A DNA stretch of 52,149 nt from Acidimicrobiaceae bacterium (GTDB taxonomy: Bacteria > Actinomycetota > Acidimicrobiia > Acidimicrobiales > Palsa-688), in contig PMWT01000167.1 of assembly GCA_003166025.1 (NCBI GenBank), positions 36,700 to 88,848 of the forward strand, read 5' to 3'. Under the pieces are notes generated by a model. That model saw only the letters and a program-made list of their open reading frames with translations. It searched no databases and was not told the origin of the DNA. Below are positions 31,509 through 40,437 of the stretch, piece after piece; position 1 is the stretch's first letter, and every line of letters begins with the position of its first letter. Made by a program: the position numbers and the translations under genes.

Positions 31509-32475
31509 CCGGCACGACGAGCACCTTGCCCACGGCACCGTGCTCTACCGCGTCCTGGGCGGCGGCAATGTCGTCGAGGGGGAACAGGTGGACGGGCAGG
31601 GCAGTGAGCGCCCCCGTGACCAGGGCACCGTTTGCCCAGGCGACGGCCTCAGCCAGTTCCGAGGCGGGCACCGAGTAGAGCAGCACGAAACGGAACATGA
31701 CGTTGGCGTTCATAAGCCGGCGGGTCGGGAGCACGGGGTCACTGGGCTCGGCGGCGTACACGACGATGAGCGTCCCCGGCCCGGAAACGGCCAGGTCCAG
31801 GTCGAGGTTGGCGCCCAGGGCCAGTTCGACGATGCGGTCCATGCGGGGGGCAAACGACTTGAGCAGCTCCGTAGCCCCAGGCTCGCGGTAGTTGACGGCG
31901 AGGTCGGCGCCGGCGGCCCGGGCCATCTCGGCCTTGTCCTCCGAGCTCACGGTGGTGGCCACCAGGGCCCCGGCGTGTTTGGCCAGCTCTATGGCGAAGT
32001 GCCCTACCGCGCCGGCACCGCCGGCCACGAGCAGCCGGGCGCCGGCCAGCGCTTCGGGATGACCGCCCAGGCAGATGGCGGCGGTGAGGGCGGGGACGCC
32101 CAGACAGGCCCCGAGCTCGTAGGAGGCACTGTCGGGCAAAGGTATGGTGCGCGCCGCCGGCACCACGCAGTACTCGGCCGCCGTCCCGTAGCGGTTGGCG
32201 TAGGCAGCCTGGTAAATCCACACGCGTTGGCCTAAGGCGCGGTCGGTGACCCCCTCTCCTAGGGCGTCTATGGCCCCGGACCCGTCGTGGTGAGGCACCT
32301 GGAAGCTGGCCGGCGCCCCTCCAGTAGCTCCCGAGCGCGTTTTCCAGTCGGTCGGGTTTACGCCCGAGAAGAACACCTTCACCCGGACCTGCCCCGGTCC
32401 CGGTCCCGGCGTGGCGATCTCCTCGACCGACAGGACACTGGACGGCCCGGTCCCCCGGTACAAGGCAGCCTTCAT
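31495..32475 (-). CDS. NADPH:quinone oxidoreductase-like protein (zinc-free MDR family)
   Basis: The ATG at 32475 has an AGGAGG Shine-Dalgarno sequence ahead of it and begins with the family sequence MKAALYRGTGP; 326 residues. The GroES-like N-terminal domain (FFSGVNPTDWKTRSG, HHDGSGAIDALGEGV) is followed by a Rossmann domain with LLVAGGAGAVGHFAIELAKHAGA, the GxGxxG-type nucleotide site. No catalytic or structural zinc cysteines are present, so it is of the quinone-reductase rather than alcohol-dehydrogenase type. The stop codon lies in a tandem repeat. It appears to be monocistronic and divergent from the phosphatase gene. Confidence 0.88.
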   Translation of the reverse strand: MKAALYRGTGPSSVLSVEEIATPGPGPGQVRVKVFFSGVNPTDWKTRSGATGGAPASFQVPHHDGSGAIDALGEGVTDRALGQRVWIYQAAYANRYGTAAEYCVVPAARTIPLPDSASYELGACLGVPALTAAICLGGHPEALAGARLLVAGGAGAVGHFAIELAKHAGALVATTVSSEDKAEMARAAGADLAVNYREPGATELLKSFAPRMDRIVELALGANLDLDLAVSGPGTLIVVYAAEPSDPVLPTRRLMNANVMFRFVLLYSVPASELAEAVAWANGALVTGALTALPVHLFPLDDIAAAQDAVEHGAVGKVLVVPDRHI

Positions 32476-32579
32476 GTCTTTGAGCCTCCTGACCTCTTGG
32501 TTGTCCACAGGGTACGCCACGGCCACCCCGGCGCGCCCTTCCGCGCCATGCCCCGGGGGCCACGGGGGGCCGGCCCGGG

Positions 32580-33788
32580 GTGGGCAAGAGCCGGTGTAAC
32601 CTCGTGTGGGTGTGCCCCGGAGTTGCGGACCCCGGTCCTGGTGCGCCCATAAGGGTCCTCCTCGTCGAGGATGACCCCGGCGACGCTCTCCTGACCAGCG
32701 AGCTCCTTCACGACTCAGGCTTCTCGTTCAAGGTCGAGCCCGTGCGACAGCTGGCTGACGCGCTGGCTCACCTCGAACGTGGCGTCGAATGCGTCCTGTT
32801 GGATCTCGGGCTGCCGGACGCGGGCGGGCTCGAGGCCCTCGACCGGATCTTGGCCGCGGCACCGCGAACGGCGGTGATCGTGCTCACGGGCCGGGCGGAC
32901 CGGGACGTCGCCCTCGACGCCGTAGCACGGGGAGCCCAGGACTACCTGCGCAAGGGCGAGATCGACCGGGAACTGTTGAGCCGCTCCGTCCGCTACGCCG
33001 TCGAGCGCAAGCGGTCAGAAGAGGCGGCCCGCCAGCTCCTAGCCCGAGAGCTGATGGCGGCCGAGAGCGCCCGCCTGGAAAGAGGGCTCTTGGCCCGGCC
33101 GATGCTGGCAGAGTCCGGTCTGAGGTCCGCCGCCCGCTATCGCTCGGCCGGCGGGTCCCTTCTCCTCGGCGGCGACTTCTACGACGCCATCGAACTGCCC
33201 GACGGGTCTGTGCGCCTCGTGATCGGCGACGTTTCCGGCCACGGCCCCGACGAGGCTGCCATAGGAGTGGCGCTGCGGATCGCCTGGAGGGGGTTCGTGT
33301 TGGGAGGGGTGGGGCCCGAGGCGATGTTGCCCAACCTGCAGGCGCTCCTGGACGCCGAGCGCCACAACGAGGACCTGTTCGCCACCGTCTGTGACGCGAC
33401 CATCGCACCGGACCGCCGCTCCGTCGCTCTCAGCCTGGCCGGTCACCCCGGCCCGATCCTCATGGCAGAGGACACGCGCCAGCTCAGCGCCAGCGCCGGG
33501 CTCCCGCTCGGCCTTTTCGAGCCGGTGCGCTGGGCCACGGAAGTGTTCGCCCTGCCCCCACAATGGACGCTCATCTTCTACACCGATGGGATCGTCGAGG
33601 GCCGGACCCGGGACGACCGGTCGAGGCGTCTGGGCGTTCGCGGCCTCATGTCCCAGTTGCGGGGCGGCGGGTGGCCGAGCGACAACCTGGGAGAACTGGC
33701 GGACAAGCTGCTCGCTGTGGCCGAGGAGCAAAATGGCGGGCCGCCAGAGGACGACATCGCCCTCTTCCTCGTGGCGGGAGCGGGGTGA
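32580..33788 (+). CDS. Response regulator fused to PP2C-type (SpoIIE/RsbU) serine phosphatase
   Basis: Up to 402 residues; the start is uncertain (GTG 32580, 32604 or 32610, none with a clear Shine-Dalgarno). An N-terminal receiver has the acidic pocket VEDDPGD, the phospho-acceptor Asp in VLLDLGLPD, Thr in VLTGRAD and Lys in YLRKGE. A coiled linker with RSEEAARQLLAREL follows, then the PP2C phosphatase domain: GGDFYDAIELPDG, GDVSGHGPDEAA, FYTDGIVEGR and a final EDDIALFLV, supplying all the metal-binding Asp residues. It likely dephosphorylates an anti-sigma antagonist when phosphorylated by the downstream kinase. The next gene overlaps its stop (GTGA). Confidence 0.9.
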   Translation: MGKSRCNLVWVCPGVADPGPGAPIRVLLVEDDPGDALLTSELLHDSGFSFKVEPVRQLADALAHLERGVECVLLDLGLPDAGGLEALDRILAAAPRTAVIVLTGRADRDVALDAVARGAQDYLRKGEIDRELLSRSVRYAVERKRSEEAARQLLARELMAAESARLERGLLARPMLAESGLRSAARYRSAGGSLLLGGDFYDAIELPDGSVRLVIGDVSGHGPDEAAIGVALRIAWRGFVLGGVGPEAMLPNLQALLDAERHNEDLFATVCDATIAPDRRSVALSLAGHPGPILMAEDTRQLSASAGLPLGLFEPVRWATEVFALPPQWTLIFYTDGIVEGRTRDDRSRRLGVRGLMSQLRGGGWPSDNLGELADKLLAVAEEQNGGPPEDDIALFLVAGAG

Positions 33789-35338
33789 GCGACGCAAACT
33801 TGCCCGGGCCAAGGCGGCCGAGGCTCACTCGCCAGCCCCTGGCGCTCCGTCTGGTCCTCAGCTTCTCGGTCCTCGGCATCTTGGCGTCGGTGACGCTCGC
33901 CACCGCCGCCTGGGCCTACGTGAGACAGGTCGACGCCCGCAACCATCTCGTCGACGTCGTCGACCAGGCCCGGCTCGACGCGCAGTTGCTGTTGTCCGAT
34001 TACGTCGACGAAGAAACCGGAGTGCGGGGCTACGTCCTAAGCCACCAGGAAAGTTTCCTCCAGCCCTACACGTCCGGGGTGGCGAGCGCACAACAGGACC
34101 TTCGCCAGTTGGGTGCCCTAGTGGCGCGTGACCGCCCGAGTGCCCGCTTGCTGGCGCCGGTCGAGAAGGCGGTCGCTCTCTGGCGGTCCCAGTTCGCTCT
34201 ACCGGCCATCGCCGCCACGAGCCGCGGCGACACCGCTTATGCCTCGCCGGTCGCACTAGATCTGGGCAAGGCCGACTTCGACCGCCTGCGGGCTGGCTTC
34301 GCCGCCCTCAACGGTGCCCTGCGCTCGAGCGCCGCCTCGAGCATGTCCACCCTGGACGAAAGCCAGACCGCCTTTTTGTCATTGGGGCTCACGGTGGTGG
34401 CGGTCCTGGTCATCGCCAGCGCTGGCGCGACGTGGGCTCTTCGCTCCTGGGTCACCGAGCCACTGGCGGACCTACGAGCCCACGTCAGGGAGGTGGCCGG
34501 GGGCGAGCTCGACCACCCAGTCAGCGCGTCAGGTCCGCCGGACCTGGCCGAACTGGCCGCCGACATCGATTCGATGCGGCGCCGGATCGTCTCGGAGGTC
34601 CGCTCTCTGGCCGAGGCGTCAGAGGCCCTCAGGGCTGCCAACGAAGACCTGAGCCGTTCCAACCTGGAGCTCGAGCAGTTCGCCTACGTCGCCTCGCACG
34701 ATCTCCAGGAACCGCTGCGGAAGGTGGTCAGCTTTTGCGAGCTGCTCAGTCGACGCTACGGCTCCGAACTGGACGACCGCGCCCGGGAGTACATCGCCTT
34801 CGCCGTGGACGGGGCGACCCGCATGCAGGCGCTCATAAACGACTTGCTCGCTTTTTCCCGGGTCGGGCGCAGTACTTCGAAGTTCGAAATAGTGCCACTG
34901 GACGAGGTTTACCGCGATGCCCTGGCCAACCTCGCTACTGTGATCGCCGACGCCGGGGCCAGGGTCACCTCCGTCGGCTTGCCGAGCGTGCAGGGGGACA
35001 GGTCTCTTCTCACGGCTCTGTTCCAGAACCTGATAGGCAATGCGGTCAAGTTCAATGAAAATCCCCGACCGTTGGTCGAGATAAACGCTCGCCACGAGGG
35101 CGACATGTGGCAGTTTGCCATAACTGACAATGGCATCGGGATCGAGCCTCGTTTTGGCGAGCGTATATTCGTCATCTTCCAACGCCTGCACGGTCGCGAC
35201 GTGCACGGGGGCACCGGGATCGGCCTGGCTCTGTGCAAGAAGATCGTCGAGTTCCACGGCGGGGAAATCTGGCTTGACACGGGCTATTCTCCAGGTGCCC
35301 GCATTTGCTGGGCCCTGCCGACGATAGGAGCTGAATGA
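33785..35338 (+). CDS. Membrane sensor histidine kinase (CHASE3-like sensor, HAMP, HisKA, HATPase)
   Basis: The GTG at 33785 overlaps the phosphatase stop. The 517-residue protein has a first membrane span around residues 22-44. An extracytoplasmic CHASE3-like domain follows, with YVDEETGVRGYVLSHQESFLQPYTSG (cited in part: DEETGVRGYVLS), then a second span, a HAMP linker (VTEPLADLRAHVREVAGGELDHPV) and a coiled coil. The HisKA domain has phospho-acceptor H305 in FAYVASHDLQEP and the HATPase has N box NLIGNAVKFN, G1 DNGIGI and G2 GTGIGLAL. Its type resembles phytochrome-class kinases that feed small Rcp-type receivers, and such a receiver follows immediately (ATGA overlap). Confidence 0.92.
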   Translation: MSDANLPGPRRPRLTRQPLALRLVLSFSVLGILASVTLATAAWAYVRQVDARNHLVDVVDQARLDAQLLLSDYVDEETGVRGYVLSHQESFLQPYTSGVASAQQDLRQLGALVARDRPSARLLAPVEKAVALWRSQFALPAIAATSRGDTAYASPVALDLGKADFDRLRAGFAALNGALRSSAASSMSTLDESQTAFLSLGLTVVAVLVIASAGATWALRSWVTEPLADLRAHVREVAGGELDHPVSASGPPDLAELAADIDSMRRRIVSEVRSLAEASEALRAANEDLSRSNLELEQFAYVASHDLQEPLRKVVSFCELLSRRYGSELDDRAREYIAFAVDGATRMQALINDLLAFSRVGRSTSKFEIVPLDEVYRDALANLATVIADAGARVTSVGLPSVQGDRSLLTALFQNLIGNAVKFNENPRPLVEINARHEGDMWQFAITDNGIGIEPRFGERIFVIFQRLHGRDVHGGTGIGLALCKKIVEFHGGEIWLDTGYSPGARICWALPTIGAE

Positions 35339-35781
35339 ACGGCATCGACCGGCGCACCCCCCTGGAAATCCTGCTGGTCGAGGACGACCCGGGGGATGTG
35401 GCCATGACGAGGGAGGCCCTCGGTGAGTCGAAGATGCACGTCAACCTGCGGGTCGTCACCAACGGGGAGGAGGCCGTCTCCTACCTCCGCCGCATGCACC
35501 CTTTCGAGCAAGCCCAGCGCCCGGACCTCGTACTGCTCGACCTCAACCTCCCGCGCCTGAGCGGGCGGGAGGTTTTGGCCATCGTCAAAGCAGACCCCGA
35601 CCTCCTGCGGATCCCGGTCGTCGTCCTCACGACCTCGGAAGCCGAAGAGGACGTCGGCCGTAGCTACGATCTGCACGCCAACGCCTATGTCACCAAGCCG
35701 GTAGGTTTTGCTTCCTTCGTGTCGGTGGTCCGCCAGATCGACGACTTTTTCCTCACCATCGTTCGCTTGCCGGGGCGCTGA
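35335..35781 (+). CDS. Rcp1-type single-domain response regulator
   Basis: A 148-residue receiver-only protein starting inside the kinase stop codon. Acidic residues VEDDPGD, phospho-acceptor Asp in VLLDLNLPRLSG, Thr in VLTTSEAEED and the conserved Lys in YVTKPVGF are present. It ends after the last helix without an output domain. This type typically acts as a phosphate relay or modulates its kinase. With the two upstream genes it forms a kinase, receiver-phosphatase and receiver set probably controlling a sigma-factor partner switch. Confidence 0.92.
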   Translation: MNGIDRRTPLEILLVEDDPGDVAMTREALGESKMHVNLRVVTNGEEAVSYLRRMHPFEQAQRPDLVLLDLNLPRLSGREVLAIVKADPDLLRIPVVVLTTSEAEEDVGRSYDLHANAYVTKPVGFASFVSVVRQIDDFFLTIVRLPGR

Positions 35782-35796
35782 GCGTCCGTGCCGCGG

Positions 35797-36122
35797 CTAT
35801 GGCGCGACCGCCTGTAGCGCGGGGGCGAAGTCGCCCCGGTCAGTGACGAGCACGTGGGCCAGGCCGAGCCAGTCCCTGAGCCGGTGCAGCTCGGCCAGGG
35901 CCGCTTCAGCCGTGGCGCCATGGCCGTGCCCGGGCTCCGCATAGGCTCCGGCGACTACGAGGGCGCCGGCCCGACGATCGGATTTGAGGTCGAGGCGGGC
36001 GACGAGCTCGTCACCGTGGAGCAGGGGCATCACGTAGTGGCCGTGGAGGCGACGGGGCGCCGGCACCTAGATCTCTATGCGGTAGTGGGCCGGGCTCGCT
36101 TGTGGTCCCACGGGGAGCGGTC
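35797..36122 (-). pseudogene. YcaQ-family (winged-helix DNA glycosylase) C-terminal remnant
   Basis: Read right to left, the DNA encodes the end of a YcaQ/DUF1006 protein. DRSPWDHKRAR is in one frame (about 36090-36122), then a frameshift leads to AHYRIEI, an in-frame TAG where the family has Tyr, and VPAPRRLHGHYVMPLLHGD followed by ELVARLDLKSDRRAGALVV. The last part runs GDFAPALQAV to a TAG at 35797-35799. Normal proteins of this family are around 350-400 residues, so only the last quarter remains. The upstream part has been replaced by the L,D-transpeptidase-like gene, whose stop touches the remnant. It is not functional. Confidence 0.75.
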
Positions 36123-36909
36123 AGAACCGGGCGATCTCCGCCGTCGGGCCCATGACGATGGCCGGCCGCAGGCCCGGTGCTAACCAGCGCAAGGCACGGT
36201 CAAGCTCAGCCAGGGGCAGCGCCACGCAACCCGCGGTCGGCATGCCGATGTCGGCGTGAAGGAAAATGGCCGAGCCCGCATAAGCGATCACGGGACGGGT
36301 GTTGTACTCGATCACCGCGAAGCTGGGATAGGCGGCCGTCTCGGTCCACAGAGCTTCGCTCGCTCCGCCGAACGGAGGCGCCTGGCCACAGGGGACATGC
36401 TGGAACGTGTTGTAGCTTGAAGACGTTGGGCCCTCGTCCCACCAGTCCCCGCAGACAAGCCTGTGATAAGGGTAGGTGGTCCCGGGGTTGGGGGCGTAGC
36501 CGTACATCTCGGGGCCGATGCCGTAGATACCGGTGGGAGTTGTCCCGTCGCCCTCGCGGTGATGGTCGGAGAAACCGTTGCGACCGATGAACGCCGTCCA
36601 CGGGCCCCCGGCCGTGGCCCAGCAGCCGTCCGCCCTCTGCCACAGCTCGACGGCGGCGACCACGCTCGAGTAGTTCGCGGCCTGCACAGTGAGAAGTTGA
36701 CGTGCCAGGCCGGTCCGCGACATCCTGGCGGCCAGGTTGTCGGGGCAGCCGCCGCCCCGGGCGGCCTGCGCCGCGCCGGTGGCGGACTGGGGGGCGACGG
36801 GTACCGAGGCGGCGGCGGCGGTGGACAACGAGCCGGCAGCCATGACGAGCGTGCCGGCGATGGCTGTGGCGGCTCGTGCCACCCTCGTGGCCCTAGCCTT
36901 GGGCGTCAT
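36121..36909 (-). CDS. L,D-transpeptidase (YkuD)-like exported protein
   Basis: The ATG at 36909 follows a GAGG a few bases upstream; 262 residues. A hydrophobic export signal (residues about 8-35, ending TAAAAS) is present. The catalytic region has LHADIGMPTAGCVALP with the nucleophile C228 and the upstream His, matching the HxD...[ST]xGC pattern of YkuD-domain enzymes. These make 3-3 cross-links in peptidoglycan or attach proteins to it. The N-terminal half (LWQRADGCWATAGGPWTAFIGRNG) is the usual strand-rich part. Gene start and end are tight: a divergent exported peptidase gene on one side and a pseudogene on the other. Confidence 0.82.
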   Translation of the reverse strand: MTPKARATRVARAATAIAGTLVMAAGSLSTAAAASVPVAPQSATGAAQAARGGGCPDNLAARMSRTGLARQLLTVQAANYSSVVAAVELWQRADGCWATAGGPWTAFIGRNGFSDHHREGDGTTPTGIYGIGPEMYGYAPNPGTTYPYHRLVCGDWWDEGPTSSSYNTFQHVPCGQAPPFGGASEALWTETAAYPSFAVIEYNTRPVIAYAGSAIFLHADIGMPTAGCVALPLAELDRALRWLAPGLRPAIVMGPTAEIARF

Positions 36910-36991
36910 GAGCCTCGCAATCACAAAAGGGACGATCAAGCCGCATGGTCGACCAAGACGCTACCCGGCTCCGGGCGGCCTCCTGCCCTCA

Positions 36992-37672
36992 ATGGTCGCG
37001 CTCGTCTTGGTGGCCCGGCTCGTACTCGTGGCCGGGCTCGTGCTGGTGGGCTCGGTCGCATCGGCGACCGGGCCCGCATCGGCGACCGGGCGCACGACGG
37101 CCCCCCCTTTTGCTTTCAGCGTGAGCCCGGTGACCGCCGGTAGCGTCCCCTATACGTGGCGCCAGGGATGCCCGGTGGGGCCGGCGCAATTGCGCATGTT
37201 GCACCTGGGCTATTGGGGCTTCGACGGAAAAGCGCACACGGGCAGGATGGTCGTCAACGAGGTGGTCGTCGGGGACGTCGTAAAAGTGTTCCGTAGCCTC
37301 TATTACGAGGGGTTCCCAATTTGGGAAATGGTGCCCGAAGACGCTTACCACGGCAACGACAACCGGGCCGCGGCGGCCGACGACACTTCCGGGTTCAACT
37401 GCCGTCTGGCCGTGGCGTCCGGTCCGCCCCAATGGTCCGTCCACGCCTACGGCGAGGCCATCGACGTGAACGACGTCCAGAACCCTTATGTTTTCGGCTC
37501 CGAGGTCATACCGCCCGCCGGTGCCGCCTACCTCGAGCGCACAGACGTCCGGGCCGGGATGGCCGTGCCCGGAGGCGAATTGGTCACGGCATTTATGTCC
37601 GTCGGCTGGTACTGGGGCGGCCGGTGGGTAGTGTCGCCGGACTACCAGCACTTCTCGCTCACCGGAGGCTGA
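36992..37672 (+). CDS. M15-type (D-Ala-D-Ala carboxypeptidase/endopeptidase-like) exported protein
   Basis: The ATG at 36992 begins a short hydrophobic signal peptide (VALVLVARLVLVAGLVLVGSV); an upstream ATG at 36908 is possible but would overlap the start of the divergent gene. The 226-residue protein has the M15 zinc set: H151 and D158 in SVHAYGEAIDVN and a final His in DYQHFS. Family members trim peptidoglycan peptides. Its divergent partner encodes an L,D-transpeptidase-like protein, so both probably act on the cell wall. It is a short member, with no cell-wall-binding domain. Confidence 0.8.
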   Translation: MVALVLVARLVLVAGLVLVGSVASATGPASATGRTTAPPFAFSVSPVTAGSVPYTWRQGCPVGPAQLRMLHLGYWGFDGKAHTGRMVVNEVVVGDVVKVFRSLYYEGFPIWEMVPEDAYHGNDNRAAAADDTSGFNCRLAVASGPPQWSVHAYGEAIDVNDVQNPYVFGSEVIPPAGAAYLERTDVRAGMAVPGGELVTAFMSVGWYWGGRWVVSPDYQHFSLTGG

Positions 37673-37678
37673 TGGCCG

Positions 37679-38281
37679 CTAGACGGCGCCGGTGAGCGAG
37701 GGCAACCACGCTGGCCGACCGGCCTCGTAGGCGTCGATCTCGCCGTCAAATCTCAGGGTTAGACCGATGTCGTCGAGCCCCTCGAGGAGGCGGTGCTGGG
37801 TGAAGGCGTCAAGAGGGAAATCCGCCTCGATGCCGGCGGCCGGGGCTTCTATTCTCAGGCGTTCGATGTCCACGGTTATTTCCAGAGATGGGTCGGTCGT
37901 CACTGCATCGAGGAGCGCTCGTCCCACCTCGGGGCTGACCTGTACTGGGACCAGCCCTGCCTTGGTGGAGTTGTTGCGGAAAATGTCGCCGAAGCGGGGT
38001 GAAATGACGGCCTGGAAGCCGTAGTCCGTGAGCGCCCAGACCGCGTGCTCGCGCGACGAGCCCGTCCCGAAATTGGGCCCGGCCACCAGTACAGTCGCCC
38101 CCGCGTACTCGGGCCGGTTGAGCACGAAGTCCCGGTCGTCGCGCCATTCGCTGAACAGCCCCTGGCCGAAGCCGGTCCGCTCGACGCGTTTCAACCAGGA
38201 GGCGGGGATTATCTGGTCGGTGTCAACGTCGCTGCGGTCCAGTGGAGCGGCGCGACCGGTAATTACCCGGATTGGTTTCAT
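37679..38281 (-). CDS. leuD: 3-isopropylmalate dehydratase small subunit
   Basis: A 200-residue protein from ATG 38281, which overlaps the LeuC stop (ATGA). The LeuD fold shows [22 protein letters not shown] at the N-terminus, the conserved [17 protein letters not shown] loop and [17 protein letters not shown]. It combines with LeuC to isomerise 2-isopropylmalate to 3-isopropylmalate in leucine biosynthesis. Length is normal. It is the last gene of the leuCD unit, and its stop lies 6 bp from the converging M15 gene's end. Confidence 0.96.
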   Translation of the reverse strand: MKPIRVITGRAAPLDRSDVDTDQIIPASWLKRVERTGFGQGLFSEWRDDRDFVLNRPEYAGATVLVAGPNFGTGSSREHAVWALTDYGFQAVISPRFGDIFRNNSTKAGLVPVQVSPEVGRALLDAVTTDPSLEITVDIERLRIEAPAAGIEADFPLDAFTQHRLLEGLDDIGLTLRFDGEIDAYEAGRPAWLPSLTGAV

Positions 38282-39690
38282 GATAAGTCCTCCGGTGAGG
38301 CGAGGTGGCCGCTTACGGCGGTGGCGGCGGCCACGGCGGGGGAGACCAGGTGGGTGCGCCCGCCTCGGCCCTGGCGGCCCTCAAAATTGCGGTTGGAAGT
38401 GGAGGCGCAACGCTCCCCGGGGGAGAGCTTGTCCGGGTTCATGGCCAGGCACATGGAACAACCAGGGTTGCGCCATTCAAACCCGGCCCCCACGAACACC
38501 TTGTCGAGGCCTTCCTTTTCGGCCTGGGCTTTGACCCGGCCCGAGCCGGGCACCACCAGGGCTCGCAGCCCCGGCGCCACCTTTTTGCCTTCGAGCACGG
38601 TGGCTGCGGCCCTCAGATCTTCTATACGCGAATTAGTGCAAGAACCTATGAAAACCGTGTCGATCTTCACCTGCTTCATGGGTGTGCCGGCGGTGAGGCC
38701 CATGTACGACAGTGCCCGATGGGCCGCTTCGCGGGCGGCGGGCGAGGAGAAGCTGTCGGGGCTGGGCACGGAGGCGTCGAGGCGCACCACTTGCCCGGGG
38801 TTGGTGCCCCAGGTGACGTGGGGGACGAGCGAGGCGGCGTCGATGGTGACCTCTTTGTCCCAGTGGGCGCCTTCGTCGGTGGCCAACGAACGCCAATCGT
38901 CGAGGGCCCGCTCCCATTGGGCTCCGCGGGCTGCGTGGCGGCGCCCTTCCAGGTAGGCGAACGTAGCGTCGTCAGGAGCTACCATGCCCGCCCGGGCACC
39001 GGCTTCGATCGACATGTTGCACACGGTCATCCGGCCCTCGACCGACAAGGCGCGCACGGCGGAGCCGCGGTACTCGATGACGTGGCCTATCCCGCCCCCG
39101 GTCCCGATGCGCCCGATGACGGCCAGCACCATGTCTTTTGCCGTGACCCCGGCCGGGAGCTCGCCCTCGACGTTGACGGCCATCATCTTGGGTCGCGTTT
39201 GGGGCAGGGTCTGAGTGGCGAGGACGTGCTCGACTTCGCTCGTCCCTATCCCGAAGGCCAGTGCGCCGAACGCTCCATGGGTCGAGGTATGACTGTCGCC
39301 GCAGACCACCGTCATCCCCGGCTGGGTCAGGCCGAGCTCGGGCCCGATTATGTGGACGATCCCCTGATCAGCGTCACCCATGGCGAAGAGCCGGATCCCG
39401 AACTCGGCGCAATTGGCCGCCAGCACTTCCATTTGGCGGGCCGAAACGGGATCGCTGAGGGGCTGGTCCAAGGCCGTGGTGGGGACGTTGTGGTCCATGG
39501 TGGCGACGGTCAGGTCGGGTCGGCGCACCTGACGGCCGGCCAACCGCAGCCCGTCGAAGGCCTGGGGCGATGTCACCTCGTGCACCAGATGAAGGTCGAT
39601 GTACAACAGGTCGGGCTCGCCTTCGCCCGAACGGACGACATGGCGTTGCCATACTTTTTCGGCGAGGGCCGCCGGTGAGCCAGTGCTCAT
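38278..39690 (-). CDS. leuC: 3-isopropylmalate dehydratase large subunit
   Basis: The ATG at 39690 has a GGAGGAG Shine-Dalgarno sequence 6 bases upstream; 470 residues. The aconitase-family [4Fe-4S] ligands are present: [34 protein letters not shown] and the [10 protein letters not shown] segment. It carries the iron-sulfur active site of isopropylmalate isomerase and pairs with LeuD. Upstream in-frame codons extend into the divergent regulator gene and are rejected. Expression is probably controlled by the adjacent IclR-type gene. Confidence 0.96.
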   Translation of the reverse strand: MSTGSPAALAEKVWQRHVVRSGEGEPDLLYIDLHLVHEVTSPQAFDGLRLAGRQVRRPDLTVATMDHNVPTTALDQPLSDPVSARQMEVLAANCAEFGIRLFAMGDADQGIVHIIGPELGLTQPGMTVVCGDSHTSTHGAFGALAFGIGTSEVEHVLATQTLPQTRPKMMAVNVEGELPAGVTAKDMVLAVIGRIGTGGGIGHVIEYRGSAVRALSVEGRMTVCNMSIEAGARAGMVAPDDATFAYLEGRRHAARGAQWERALDDWRSLATDEGAHWDKEVTIDAASLVPHVTWGTNPGQVVRLDASVPSPDSFSSPAAREAAHRALSYMGLTAGTPMKQVKIDTVFIGSCTNSRIEDLRAAATVLEGKKVAPGLRALVVPGSGRVKAQAEKEGLDKVFVGAGFEWRNPGCSMCLAMNPDKLSPGERCASTSNRNFEGRQGRGGRTHLVSPAVAAATAVSGHLASPEDLS

Positions 39691-39716
39691 TCGCTCCTCC
39701 GCTGCTGCTTGGTACC

Positions 39717-39753
39717 GTGGATTAGTCGTGTCCACATTGTGAGATATGATCTC
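39717..39753. promoter_or_regulatory. Candidate operators between leuC and the IclR-type gene
   Basis: Two perfect dyads lie in the 66-bp divergent gap: GTGGA (39717-39721) with TCCAC (39731-39735), spacer 9 bp, and GAGATATGATCTC (39741-39753), whose arms GAGAT and ATCTC flank ATG. Both are candidates for the regulator that represses leuCD and itself. The same divergent arrangement is known for LtbR-type IclR proteins in actinobacteria. Binding by this protein is inferred. Confidence 0.45.
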
Positions 39754-39756
39754 GCC

Positions 39757-40413
39757 ATGAGAGACACTGTAGCCGGAGCAGCATCCCTGGGCAAGGCCGT
39801 CGCCGTTCTCGACGGCCTGGCCGCGCAAGGCTCTCTCAACCTCGCCGGGCTCGTCGGTGCCACCGGCCTGCCCCGAGCTACCGCTTACCGGCTGGCCACG
39901 GCCTTGGTCTCCTACGGCCTGGTGGACAAGGGGGCCAACGGCACCTACCGCCTGGGCGGCCGTCTGGTCGAGCTCGGCCGCCTGGCCGGCCAGCGGCGGC
40001 GCAGCCTGGCCCATGCGGCCACGCCTGTCCTGGAGAAACTGCGGGATGCCACCGGCGAGAGCGTCCAGCTGTTCGTGGCCGACGGCGCCCGGCGGATCTG
40101 CGTCGTCTCGCTCGAGTCGCCCCACAGCCTGCGGACCATCGTCGCCATAGGCGCGTCGCTTCCCATGGACAAAGGCTCGGCTGGCAGAGTACTGGCGTGC
40201 GACCCCGAGACCCTGGCCCGGGGTTGGAGCGAGAGCGTCGAGGAGCGCGAACTGGGGGTGGCGTCGGTCAGCGCGCCGGTGTCCCTGGACGGGGCCGTGG
40301 TGGCCGCGGTGTCGGTCTCGGGCCCGGTGGAACGCACGAGCCGGGCACCGGCGCAACGTTATGCGTCGCTGGTGGTGGCGGCGGCGCAGGAGGTTTCGGC
40401 CGCCCTGCGCTAG
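39757..40413 (+). CDS. IclR-type transcriptional regulator, divergent from leuCD
   Basis: A 218-residue protein from ATG 39757. The N-terminal winged helix-turn-helix is [44 protein letters not shown] (in pieces: [18 protein letters not shown] is the recognition region), followed by the effector-binding domain with [33 protein letters not shown] and [20 protein letters not shown]. It is shorter than most IclR proteins in the effector domain. Position and divergence from leuC fit the LtbR/NdgR group, which controls leucine biosynthesis in related bacteria. The operator candidates lie in the 66-bp gap. Confidence 0.88.
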   Translation: MRDTVAGAASLGKAVAVLDGLAAQGSLNLAGLVGATGLPRATAYRLATALVSYGLVDKGANGTYRLGGRLVELGRLAGQRRRSLAHAATPVLEKLRDATGESVQLFVADGARRICVVSLESPHSLRTIVAIGASLPMDKGSAGRVLACDPETLARGWSESVEERELGVASVSAPVSLDGAVVAAVSVSGPVERTSRAPAQRYASLVVAAAQEVSAALR

Positions 40414-40437
40414 TCCGACTTAGGCCCCCGAGTAGGA

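Noticed and set aside
39691..40356. Upstream extension of leuC through the IclR gene
   Set aside because: LeuC homology starts at ATG 39690 with a strong Shine-Dalgarno sequence; the extension is antisense to a real regulator gene.
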